A DNA stretch of 27,400 nt from Folioceros fuciformis (Eukaryota > Anthocerotophyta > Anthocerotopsida > Anthocerotales). Positions 18,883 through 27,119 of this stretch are shown here, piece by piece; positions within the stretch are counted from its first letter, which is position 1, and the number at the start of each line of letters is the position of its first letter. The notes beneath the pieces were generated by a model. It had not been told where the DNA came from, ran no database searches, and saw only the letters and a list, made by a program, of their open reading frames with translations. The position numbers were made by a program, and so were the translations under genes. The DNA lies in assembly GCA_049999805.1 (NCBI GenBank), contig JBNGIO010006186.1, positions 1 to 27,400 on the forward strand. Direction: 5' to 3'.

Positions 18883-21771
18883 ATGGCCACAGCATGGCAA
18901 TCGGACCCGCTGTGGACCCAACACATTGTTGTGAGTACAGGGGTTCTATTAGGAGCTCCCGCTCACCTCACCGTTGGGAGTGAAGCCCTGGTCAACAAAG
19001 TCTCCAGACGCAGCAATGTGAGGAGCCTGGCAATGGGTGGGAACAGCTTTTCCAACGATGGTAGTCGCCAGAGGCAAGACTACTTGTGGCACCAAGTTTT
19101 TGCGGACCCTACCTTATGGTGGGACAGCAGACGAGAAAAGAAGAGATCCCGTTCGCCTGACGCCCAGCGTAAGGAGTCTGGCAAGTTGCAGTGTGTAGAC
19201 AACATGTCTAGGCCAGCTGGGGTTGATGACCAGCTCATTTCCTTGGATGTACAGATGGGTCAGGGTGCATCTCCTTCGAAATGGAGATCTCCGGATGGGG
19301 CTGAACCTGGCAGGCGTGATGGATGGGAAATGGACGTCGTAACAGCTGGAACCGTGAGCACGTTATGTCAGCAGGGGAAGCTTTCTGAGGCCATTGGGGC
19401 TCTAGAGTCTCTGGCGCAGACAGACTCTGCTATTTCTCAGTCTCTGTTGTACAATTTGCTGAAGTTGTGTACAGCTAAGAAGGATTTGGTTGTGGGGCGA
19501 CGAGTTCATGATCTCGCTGTCAAACTTGGGTACGATTCAAATGCATTCTTGGGGAACCATATCTTGCGCATGTATGCAAGGGAAGGGAGGCTAGAAGAGG
19601 CCATGGATGTGTTCACCAGGGTGGATAAACCAAATGCCTTCATCTGGGTTTCCATAATCTCTGCACATGCGAAGTATGGGAGGCCTAAAGATGCCATACA
19701 ACTGTACCATGAGATGCGTAGGTCAGGACTGGAGGTGGATGCTCATGTGTTTGTAGCTGCCCTTCAAGCTTGCGCATTTGCCGGCGACTTGGAATCCGGC
19801 AGAAGAGTGCACTATGATTTTCTGCAGAGTGGGATTCCCACAAACTTGTTTGTTGGCACCTCCCTGGTGGACATGTATGCAAAATGTGGAGAACTGGAAG
19901 ATGCACGTAGGGTTTTTGACAGCTTGGCTGCAAAAAGTGTGGTAACATGGACTGCCCTGCTTGCGGGGTACGCAAATCATGGGTTCAGCCAAGACGCGCT
20001 TCTTTTGTATGGGCAAATGGAGGAGGAGGGTCTGACTGTGGCCGATCATGTTACTTTTGCTTGCCTTCTGAGGGCTTGTGCAAGCACGGGTGCCATACAG
20101 AAGGGCAGGCAGCTGCACTCTCAGATTGTGAAAAGAGGACAGCTGCCTGACCTCCTTTTGGGCAACTGCCTGGTGGATATGTATTCAAAATGTGGTGAAC
20201 TGAATGATGCTCGCCAGGTTTTTGACAGCTTGGCCACAAAAGATGTGGTGACATGGACGTCGATGATTGCTGGGTACGTCCAGCAGGAACTCGGGCATGA
20301 GGCACTTATTTTGTACGAACAAATGGAGCAAGAGGGCCTAGTGTTGGCTAACCATGTCACTTTTGCTTGCCTTCTAATGGCGTGTGCAAGCACAGGTGCC
20401 TCACAGAAGGGCAGGCGGCTGCACTCACAAATAGTTGAACGAGGACTGCTGGATGACGTAGTGTTGGGCAACTGTCTGGTGGGCATGTATGCCAAATTTG
20501 GTGAGATGGAGAATGCACGCCAGGTTTTTGAAAGCTTGGTCACCAAAAATGTGGTGACATGGACAGCGCTGATTGCTGGGTATGCACAGCAAGGACTCGG
20601 CCATGAGGCGCTGGTTCTGTATGGACAAATGGAGGAGGAGGGCCTCTTTTTGGCTGATGATGTTACATTTTCTTGCCTTCTAAACGCCTGTGCAAGCACT
20701 GGCGCTTTACAAAAGGGCCGGCAGCTGCACTCTGAGCTTGTCAAACGAGGACTGCTGGATGACGTCGTGGTGGGCACCTGCCTGGTGGACATGTACGCAA
20801 AATGTGGAGAACTTGTAGAGGCACGCCGGGTCTTCGACAGCTTGGCCACAAAGAATCTGGTGACATGGAATGCCCTGATATGTGGGTATGGTACCTGCGA
20901 TGAGGGTCACAGTGCGCTAGCTTGTTTTGAGGAGATGTTAGCTGCCGACATCCAGCCGGATGGCGTTACTTTTACTTGCCTTCTAGTAGCGTGTAGTCAT
21001 GCAGGACTGGTTCAGGAGGGTCGCAATCACTTTGAATCCATCGCTGAACAACATGGCATCAAACCCACTATTGAGCATTACGTTTGCATGATTGATCTTC
21101 TTGGGCGTGCAGGCCATTTAGATGAGGCTGAAAACATGCTCCTATCATGTGAAGGCCAAAGTAATGTTGTGGGCTTGACATCTTTCTTGAATGCCTGCAA
21201 AAGTCACGGGGATTTAGAGAGGGCGAGGTGGTGTTTTGAAAGGATTGTTAAGCTAGATCCGCAAGGGGCATCAGCGTATGTGCTCATGGCCAATGCCTAC
21301 GCAGATGCAGGTATGTGGATCGATGTAGAAAGGATTGAAACACAGAGAATGTTAGCAGGAGCTAACAAGAAACCTGCAGTGGCGACTATTGAGGTCAATA
21401 TGCAGGTACATAGATTTCTGGTGGGAGAAAGGAGAGAGGATATTGCTCTTAAGGCAGTGAGCACGAATGCACGTATCAAGCAGGAAGGAGGGCACGTTCC
21501 TCAAACCAAGCTGGTATTGAAGCCAGGGTGTGAGAAGGACAAGGAAATTGCACTTTGCGGGCATGCTGAGAAGCTAGCTCTGGCATTTGGTCTCTTGCAC
21601 ACTCCAAGTGGAATACCTCTGGTGGTAACAAAGAATCTGCGGATGTGCAATGACTGCCACAGGTCCACGGAGATCATGTCAAGGCTTGAACACAGAGTCA
21701 TTGTTGTCCGAGATGGGTACCGTGTGCATCGATTTGCAGCTGGTTGTTGCAGTTGTAAAGGCCGACCTTAA
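18883..21771 (+). CDS. PPR-DYW:KP protein A ending GRP, N-terminal PDF-like block
   Basis: Candidate organelle RNA-editing factor, likely U-to-C type, 962 aa in one exon. The ATG at 18883 has an in-frame TGA two codons upstream. Residues 68-118 are a degraded PDF-type block (DPTLWWDSRREKK, then PDA in place of PDF, and no LWL). From about residue 185 come five PLS triplets (306-bp period from the second unit), with L motifs such as NCLVDMYSKCGELNDA and S motifs such as VVTWTALIAGYAQQG. P2-L2-S2 and E1/E2 follow. The DYW domain (829-962) has KKPAVATIEV, the HAE site (H894, E896), CNDC (922-925) and CCSCKGRP. The first 50 residues do not look like a strong targeting peptide and do not match gene B, so a different first exon or a replaced 5' end is possible. 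Closest visible relatives are gene B and pseudogene C downstream. Confidence 0.9.
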   Translation: MATAWQSDPLWTQHIVVSTGVLLGAPAHLTVGSEALVNKVSRRSNVRSLAMGGNSFSNDGSRQRQDYLWHQVFADPTLWWDSRREKKRSRSPDAQRKESGKLQCVDNMSRPAGVDDQLISLDVQMGQGASPSKWRSPDGAEPGRRDGWEMDVVTAGTVSTLCQQGKLSEAIGALESLAQTDSAISQSLLYNLLKLCTAKKDLVVGRRVHDLAVKLGYDSNAFLGNHILRMYAREGRLEEAMDVFTRVDKPNAFIWVSIISAHAKYGRPKDAIQLYHEMRRSGLEVDAHVFVAALQACAFAGDLESGRRVHYDFLQSGIPTNLFVGTSLVDMYAKCGELEDARRVFDSLAAKSVVTWTALLAGYANHGFSQDALLLYGQMEEEGLTVADHVTFACLLRACASTGAIQKGRQLHSQIVKRGQLPDLLLGNCLVDMYSKCGELNDARQVFDSLATKDVVTWTSMIAGYVQQELGHEALILYEQMEQEGLVLANHVTFACLLMACASTGASQKGRRLHSQIVERGLLDDVVLGNCLVGMYAKFGEMENARQVFESLVTKNVVTWTALIAGYAQQGLGHEALVLYGQMEEEGLFLADDVTFSCLLNACASTGALQKGRQLHSELVKRGLLDDVVVGTCLVDMYAKCGELVEARRVFDSLATKNLVTWNALICGYGTCDEGHSALACFEEMLAADIQPDGVTFTCLLVACSHAGLVQEGRNHFESIAEQHGIKPTIEHYVCMIDLLGRAGHLDEAENMLLSCEGQSNVVGLTSFLNACKSHGDLERARWCFERIVKLDPQGASAYVLMANAYADAGMWIDVERIETQRMLAGANKKPAVATIEVNMQVHRFLVGERREDIALKAVSTNARIKQEGGHVPQTKLVLKPGCEKDKEIALCGHAEKLALAFGLLHTPSGIPLVVTKNLRMCNDCHRSTEIMSRLEHRVIVVRDGYRVHRFAAGCCSCKGRP
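19084..19236 (+). other. Degenerate PDF-like motif in PPR protein A
   Basis: Codons 68-118. The first half is kept (LW, DP, WWDSRREKK). The second half is eroded: the PDF tripeptide is PDA, the LWL is LQC and PAWV is PAGV. It aligns position by position with the intact block of gene B. Confidence 0.65.
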
Positions 21772-22248
21772 GGCTCAGAATAGTGAAGAATCATCTAGCC
21801 AGTTCGATCTTGCTGAGCTACGGAGTCTGAAAGACCACCAAAATGATTCGTGAGGAATTTGTCTTTCTGCCTAGAAACACAGACGAATCCTTTTTCCCCA
21901 TCTTAGTTTATCAAAAGTTCGGATTACTATATTTCGAAAATAGAAACACTAACACCATTCCTGGTGTCATGGAATACATTATTTCTGTGTCTGAACAGTC
22001 ATGGTGTCCAAGAACAGTATCCAGCTGTTGAAGGATCGTTGGGCTTCTTCGCCCGTCCGCCTTGTGAGCATGAGAGGTCCGGAAGACATGTCTCAAGCTG
22101 TGGGAACCAAGTTCCACGATGTTTGTCAAGGGGCCAGTCACAGCGGCCTTGATCCGCCTCACCCACAACTTCGGCGCTATGCTGCCCATCGGGTAGCGAT
22201 TTGGCGCTCGACCTGGGGAACAGGTTGAGCTCATTCGCTGCCCTGGCC
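21772..22248. other. Spacer between PPR genes A and B
   Basis: Holds the 3' flank of gene A and the 5' flank of gene B. The last 60 bp or so resemble the flank of pseudogene C (shared ggcgctcg and tggccatggcttcggcag), so the duplication included some 5' UTR. A 75-codon ORF from 22001 is either a long upstream ORF or chance; it shows no family motif. Confidence 0.5.
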
Positions 22249-24534
22249 ATGGCTTCGGCAGCGCAACGACTACGCTCCTTGCTGCGAATTTCTCCTGCTG
22301 CCTGCTCATTCTTTTCCTCAGCTGCCGTCCGGAGCGGCGTAAGGAGCCCAGCACTACCGCTTCCGAGAAAATGTGTGGTTGGGGACGGGTTTTCCAGCGA
22401 TGGTCGTTGCCAGGAGCAGGAGCACCTGTGGCAACAATTTTTTTTGGACCCTTCCATGTGGTGGGACAACAGACGAGATAAGAAAAGCTCCCGTTCGCCT
22501 GACTTCCGCCGTAGGGGATCCGGCGAGGTGCTGTGGTTGAACAGTATGTCTAAGCCAGCTTGGGTTGATGAGCAGCTCCTCTCCTTGGATCTGGGGGTGG
22601 GTGCAGGATCGGAAATGGGCGTTGCAACCGCTGGAACCGTGAGCATGTTATGTCAGCAGGGAAAGCTTTCTGAGGCCGTTGGAGCACTTGAGAATCTGGC
22701 GCAGACAGATTCTGCTATTTCTCAGTCCCTGTTTTACAGTGTGCTGAAATTGTGTACAGAAAAGAAGGACTTGGTTATGGGGCGACGAGTCCATGATCTC
22801 GCTGCGAGACTTCGGTACGAGTGGAGTGCTTTCTTGGGGAACCATATCTTGCGCATGTATGCATATGGAGGTAGCCTGGAGGAGGCCTTGGATGTGTTCA
22901 CCAGGGTGGCCAAACCAAATGTCTTCTTGTGGGTTTCCATAATCTCTGCTCATGCTAAGCACGGGAAGCCTAAAGAGGCCATACGACTGTACCATGAGAT
23001 GCGCAGATCAGGAGTGAAGCCGAATGCTCACGTCTTTGTAGCTGTCCTTCAGGCTTGTGCATTTGCGACCGACTTGGAATCCGGGAAAAAAGTGCATCGT
23101 GATGTGGTGCAGAGTGGCATCCCTACTAACTTGTTTGTTGGCAACTGCCTAGTGGACATGTATGCCAAATGTGGCGAACTGAAAGATGCACGCCAGGTTT
23201 TTGACAGCATGGCCACAAAGGATGTGGTGACGTGGACGGTGCTGATTGCTGGGTATGCCAAATGTGGAGAACTGGAAGATGCACGCCGGATTTTTGACAG
23301 CATGAACACGAAGAATGTGGTGACATGGACTGCCCTGATAGCTGGGTATGCCCAGCAAGGGCTCGGCCATGAGGCGCTTGTTCTGTATGCCCAAATGGAG
23401 GAGGGACTCATTTTGGCAGACGACGTCACCTTTGCGTGCCTTCTTAACGCCTGTGCAAGCACTGGCGCTTTACAAAAGGGAAGGCAGCTGCACTCAAAGA
23501 TTTTCGAAAGAGGACGGCTGGATCACGTAGGGGTGGGCAACTCCCTGGTGGACATGTATGCAAAATGTGGTCAACTGGAAGATGCACGCCGGGTTTTTGA
23601 CAGCATGAGCACGAAGGATGTAGTGACATGGAATGCCCTGATATTTGGGTATGGTACTTGTGATGATGGCCGCAGAGCACTAGCTTGTTTTGAGGAGATG
23701 TTAGTTGCTGGTATTCAGCCTGATGGTGTAACTTTCACTTGCCTTTTAGCAGCATGCAGTCATGAGGGACTGGTTCACGAGGGTCGCAAGTACTTCGATT
23801 CCATGGCTGAGCAACACGGCCTCAAACCAACAATTGAGCATTACAATTGTATGATTGACCTTCTTGGGCGTGCCGGGCATTTACATGAGGCTGAGAACAT
23901 GCTCTTATCATGCGGCGGCCAAAGTAATGTTGTGGGCTTGACGTCTTTGTTGAGTGCCTGCAAAAGTCATGGGGATTTAGAGAGAGCCATGTGGTGTTTT
24001 GAAAGCATTATTCAGCTGGACCCTCGGTGGACGTCTGCGTACGTGCTCATGGCCAATGCCTATGCAGATGCAGGTAGGTGGACCGATGTGGACAGGATTG
24101 AAACACAGAGATTGTTAGCAGGAGCCAACAAGAAACCTGCAGTGGCGACCATTGAGGTGAACAAGCAGGTACATCGATTTCTGGTGGGAGAAAGGAGAGA
24201 GGATATTGCCCTTAAGGTTGAGAGCACGAATGCACGCGTGAAGCAGGAAGGAGGGCACGTGCCTCACAGTAATTTGGTGTTGAAGCCAGTGGGTGAGAAG
24301 GAAAAGGAGGACGCGCTTTGTGGACATGCCGAGAAGCTAGCCCTGGCGTTTGGTCTCTTGAACACACCCAGTGGGACACCTCTGGTGGTAACGAAGAACC
24401 TGCGTATGTGCAGTGACTGCCACAGTTCGACGGAAATCATGTCAAGGCTTGAACAAAGAGACATTGTCGTAAGGGATGGGTACCGTGTACATCGATTCGC
24501 AGCTGGGTGTTGCAGTTGTAAGGGTCGACCATGA
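22249..24534 (+). CDS. PPR-DYW:KP protein B ending GRP, with intact PDF motif
   Basis: Candidate organelle RNA-editing factor, likely U-to-C type, 761 aa in one exon. I chose the ATG at 22249 because pseudogene C has the same ATGGCTTCGGCAGCG. The open frame extends 48 nt upstream but starts there only at a TTG. Residues 1-45 (MASAAQRLRSLLRISPAA..., basic and Ala/Ser-rich, no acidic residue) look like an organelle targeting peptide. Residues 60-110 form a well-kept PDF-type motif. PPR motifs start near 135: two PLS triplets, then a hybrid S/L motif (VVTWTVLIAGYAKCGELEDA) that puts two S-type units side by side, then one more L motif and the P2-L2-S2 and E parts. The DYW domain (628-761) has KKPAVATIEV, HAE at 693-695, CSDC and CCSCKGRP. 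Very close to gene A downstream of the PDF block. Confidence 0.92.
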   Translation: MASAAQRLRSLLRISPAACSFFSSAAVRSGVRSPALPLPRKCVVGDGFSSDGRCQEQEHLWQQFFLDPSMWWDNRRDKKSSRSPDFRRRGSGEVLWLNSMSKPAWVDEQLLSLDLGVGAGSEMGVATAGTVSMLCQQGKLSEAVGALENLAQTDSAISQSLFYSVLKLCTEKKDLVMGRRVHDLAARLRYEWSAFLGNHILRMYAYGGSLEEALDVFTRVAKPNVFLWVSIISAHAKHGKPKEAIRLYHEMRRSGVKPNAHVFVAVLQACAFATDLESGKKVHRDVVQSGIPTNLFVGNCLVDMYAKCGELKDARQVFDSMATKDVVTWTVLIAGYAKCGELEDARRIFDSMNTKNVVTWTALIAGYAQQGLGHEALVLYAQMEEGLILADDVTFACLLNACASTGALQKGRQLHSKIFERGRLDHVGVGNSLVDMYAKCGQLEDARRVFDSMSTKDVVTWNALIFGYGTCDDGRRALACFEEMLVAGIQPDGVTFTCLLAACSHEGLVHEGRKYFDSMAEQHGLKPTIEHYNCMIDLLGRAGHLHEAENMLLSCGGQSNVVGLTSLLSACKSHGDLERAMWCFESIIQLDPRWTSAYVLMANAYADAGRWTDVDRIETQRLLAGANKKPAVATIEVNKQVHRFLVGERREDIALKVESTNARVKQEGGHVPHSNLVLKPVGEKEKEDALCGHAEKLALAFGLLNTPSGTPLVVTKNLRMCSDCHSSTEIMSRLEQRDIVVRDGYRVHRFAAGCCSCKGRP
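22426..22578 (+). other. PDF-type (OSB-like) motif in PPR protein B
   Basis: Codons 60-110 read LWQQFFLDPSMWWDNRRDKK, then SPDFRRRGSGEVLWLNS, then KPAWVDEQL. This is the pattern I know from the C-terminal PDF motifs of plant OSB single-stranded DNA-binding proteins (LW..., DP..WWDNR..K, PDF..K..G..LWL, P.WV). In OSB1 these motifs carry single-stranded DNA binding. The identification is from memory of the consensus, not from a search. Confidence 0.75.
23254..23259 (+). other. Hybrid PPR motif junction (TATGCC microhomology)
   Basis: Here the S-motif text GGGTATGCC switches to the L-motif text TATGCCAAATGTGG. The hexamer TATGCC is present in both motif types (compare 23161-23166 and 23348-23353). 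The result, LIAGYA|KCGELEDARRIFD, is a 31-residue hybrid that keeps the frame. Confidence 0.7.
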
Positions 24535-24931
24535 GAGGAATGAAAAACTAGCCAGTGCGATCCGACATCCTGATTATAAATGGGGATTCCCGCTGGGGCA
24601 TGGTCATCAAACCTGAACTTCGGGCTTCCCTGTCCCACCTCGCGCTCTCTTAGGCGCATCATTCGCTAACTGGTTCGAGCATGTTGTTCTTGTCGGGGAA
24701 AATAACATAGTCGTAACGCTCGTTTGCTTCACCTAACAAGGGCTTGACATGTCCGCCCGGACGGTATCAGATCTGGGTCGGCGGGGGAACTTGGAAAGAT
24801 TTGACAGTCGAGTCCTAAAGATGTTTGCGAATTGGCGGGCTTCTGCAATTGTGATCCGGCGCTATGCGGCCCAGCGGCTAGGAACTTGGCGCTCGTCTTG
24901 GGCAATTGGTTGAGGTCACAGCTGCCTGGCC
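24535..24931. other. Spacer between PPR gene B and pseudogene C
   Basis: 3' flank of gene B followed by the 5' flank of unit C. Similarity to the gene B 5' flank begins near 24865 (tgatccggcgctatgc and ggcgctcgtcttggg). Nothing else was recognised. Confidence 0.5.
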
Positions 24932-25820
24932 ATGGCTTCGGCAGCGAGAGGCGTATCCTCCCTGCTGCGCCTGGCGGATGCTGCCTCCCCGTCTTCTGGC
25001 TCTGCTGCCGTCCGGAGCAGTGTAAGAAGCGCATTTCTTCCCCTTCCGAGGAATTGTGTGGGGGATACGGAGCAGGAGCCCTTGTGTCAGGACCCATCCA
25101 TGTGACGGAACTACAGACGAGATGAGGCGGACTCCCATTCGCCTGACTTCCGGCGTAAGGGGTCCGGCGAGGTGCTGTGGTTAAACAATATGTCTAAGCC
25201 AGCGTGGGTTGATGCGCATCTCGTTCCCTGGGACATGCGAATGGGTGGAGGATCCGAAATGGGCGTCGTGACGGCTGGAACCGTCAGACTGTTATGTCAG
25301 CAGGGGAGGCTTTCTGGGGCCGTTGGAGCCCTGGTATCTCTGGCGCAGACAGACTCTGCTATTTCTCAGTCCCTGTTTTACAGTGTGCTGAAATTCGTTA
25401 CAGGATTTGGCTGTGGGGCGCCTAGTTCATCATCTCACTGCCAAACTTGGGTATGAGTCCAATGCGTACTTGGCGAACCATATCTTGCGCATGTATGCTT
25501 GGGGAGGTAGCCTGGAGGAGGCCATGGATGTTTCATCAGGGTGGCCAAACCAAATGTCTTCATGTGGTCTTCCATAATCTCTGCTCTTGCTAAGCACGGG
25601 AGACCTAAGAGGCCATACGACTGTACCATAAGATGCGCAGGTCAGGAGTGAAGCCGAATGCTCACGTCTTCGTAGCTGTCCTTCAGGCTTGTGCAGTTGC
25701 TGCCGACTTGGAATCTGGGAGAAAAGTGCATCGTGATGTGGTGCAGAGTGGCATTCCTACCAACTTGTTTGTTGGCAACTGCCTAGTAGACATGTATGCC
25801 AAATGTGGCGAACTGAAAGA
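24932..25820 (+). pseudogene. PPR-DYW:KP pseudogene C, truncated tandem copy
   Basis: Third copy of the A/B PPR unit, closest to gene B. The ATG at 24932 opens a targeting peptide (MASAARGVSSLLRLADAA) and the beginning of the PDF block. A deletion then creates an in-frame TGA at 25103, where B reads SMWWDN. The second half of the block survives in another frame (SPDFRRKGSGEVLWLNN, PAWVDAHL). Further indels lie near 25395 (lost codons and frame), 25530 and 25610. Recognisable PPR text resumes (MRRSGVKPNAHVFVAVLQAC to MYAKCGELKD) and stops at 25820, where similarity to gene B ends abruptly, about 10 bp before a telomere-type repeat. The remaining PPR motifs, the E motifs and the DYW domain are absent. 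Almost certainly not functional. Confidence 0.92.
25082..25222 (+). other. Remnant PDF-type motif in pseudogene C
   Basis: Split by the stop at 25103 and a frameshift. DPSM is in the first frame; PDFRRKGSGEVLWL and PAWVDAHL are in the next. It shows that the ancestral unit shared by B and C carried the complete motif. Confidence 0.6.
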
Positions 25821-25829
25821 CTCGGAAAT

Positions 25830-25849
25830 CCTAAACCCTAAACCCTAAA
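25830..25849 (+). repeat. Plant telomere-type repeat (CCCTAAA), about three units
   Basis: CCTAAA CCCTAAA CCCTAAA, the Arabidopsis-type telomere sequence, lies 9 bp after the point where pseudogene C loses similarity to gene B. It may be an interstitial telomere repeat left by break repair. It also contains two copies of the AAACCCTAA telo-box known from plant promoters. Confidence 0.85.
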
Positions 25850-26673
25850 GCCCATCCTGGTCCCTTGTGTGCAACTTTCCAACTCCACAACTGTCATCCC
25901 GTCCCAATCTGCAACATTGCATGCACAAAGTGGGGCCCTGGTTAGTAAATGAGCACACAGGAATATGCACATCCAGGCAGGTAAGGAAGAGGAGTTACTT
26001 GCCTCAAACCAATATCTCCTTGGGAAACACCTGATGCCGCCCTTTGCTGACCACTAACTGCTTTTCTACCCCTTTGCTCTGTGTTGGAAAAGGTTGAAGA
26101 GTTCTGATGCTGCCTGTCAGTCACGTATCCGCAGGGTCAATTCTTCGAATACAGCTACTATTGCACGTAAAAGGAGGAAGAGGCAGATGTCCAGCTTGCA
26201 CAGTTTTGCATAACCAAGGACCAGGGAAGGAAGTATTACCATATAGCTCCCGGAGACATAGCGTGCCTAGACTTGAGTCTGGCAGGTTTCGGAGCTGTTT
26301 CGCTGCAGCTCATGGTTGCTGTGATGGCACCCCACGTCTGGGTGGCAGGGATCGTTCAAAGAGCCTTTTTGGCTGCAAGTTTTAGGGCCCATCGACAAGG
26401 CATTCGGTGAAAGCAAGCCCGGAGAACGGATGCATGCCGCAGACCATATAAAGCAGAACAGATGAGAATACCTAGTGCTCCTCACGAGAAAATTACCCTG
26501 CTGTCTCTGAAGCGGAGATCAACCCCAACACACGTCTGTCCACCCCGCAAAAGTATGGGTAGTGACATTCTGCTGTGGTAACATGTCCGATTCGTTTTTA
26601 GAATCTCCCTCTATTGAACCGACGGTTCGGGCTGTGCATGATATCGCATCCGACCTTTGACGTTATCCCTGCC
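25850..26673. other. Unassigned region with one weak plus-strand open stretch
   Basis: No recognised gene. One plus-strand frame stays open for about 79 codons from about 26170 to a TGA near 26409 and reads plausibly (KYYHIAPGDIACLDLSLAGF, then VSLQLMVAVMAPHVWVAGIV). It has no ATG start and no family I recognise. It could be an exon of a gene downstream of the telo-box-like repeat, or chance. Confidence 0.3.
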
Positions 26674-27084
26674 CTACCTGTGCCTATACTCGGTGGAACA
26701 TGCAGGTGAGTCTACCACCACTAAGTGCTTGGCAATGCCAATGGCAATGGCTATGGCCCTCATCAAAATATCTTCTTCAATGTAAAGCTTCTCCGCCTTG
26801 TCTGCTTCACCTAAGCAAACATACTCTCTACCATCTTCTTCAGTCTCGCCATGGGCATTAACGCAAAACAGAAAACAATCGTCCTTTTCTAAGTCAGGAT
26901 GCCTGAGACGGTGCTCCAACGTTGATTTCGCTTCCTTAAGATCGTCCACCGCACAAGCTATCTCAAACTTCCAGGGCACACCGCGGTGAAGAACGTCAAG
27001 TCGCCCTCTGTCTAGCTGTCCTCCATCTCTGCCTTTTTCTACACTGACCATCATTGCAAGACCTCGCCGGTGACCTTCATTCAC
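26674..27084 (-). CDS. Unrecognised coding-like ORF, possible exon or gene remnant
   Basis: About 136 codons with coding-like composition: charged and amphipathic, with stretches such as VPWKFEIACAVDDLKEAKST, LEKDDCFLFCVNAHGETEE and AIAIAIGIAKHLVVV. The first codon of the open frame is GTG; the first ATG is ten codons in (MMVSVEKGRDGG). An in-frame TGA lies 7 codons upstream. A second open minus-strand stretch lies just upstream in another frame. The two could be exons of one gene entering from the right or a frameshifted remnant. I recognise no domain. Confidence 0.4.
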   Translation of the reverse strand: MNEGHRRGLAMMVSVEKGRDGGQLDRGRLDVLHRGVPWKFEIACAVDDLKEAKSTLEHRLRHPDLEKDDCFLFCVNAHGETEEDGREYVCLGEADKAEKLYIEEDILMRAIAIAIGIAKHLVVVDSPACSTEYRHR

Positions 27085-27119
27085 TCTTTCGTTTGAATAT
27101 CATAGTTCCTTCCCTGACT

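Noticed and set aside
22001-22228. 75-codon ORF upstream of PPR gene B
   Set aside because: Could be an upstream ORF, but it has no conserved motif and no counterpart upstream of pseudogene C; not supported as a gene.
26616-26628. GAACCGACGGTTC palindrome as a possible regulatory site
   Set aside because: A single short perfect palindrome with no supporting promoter context; expected by chance in 27 kb.
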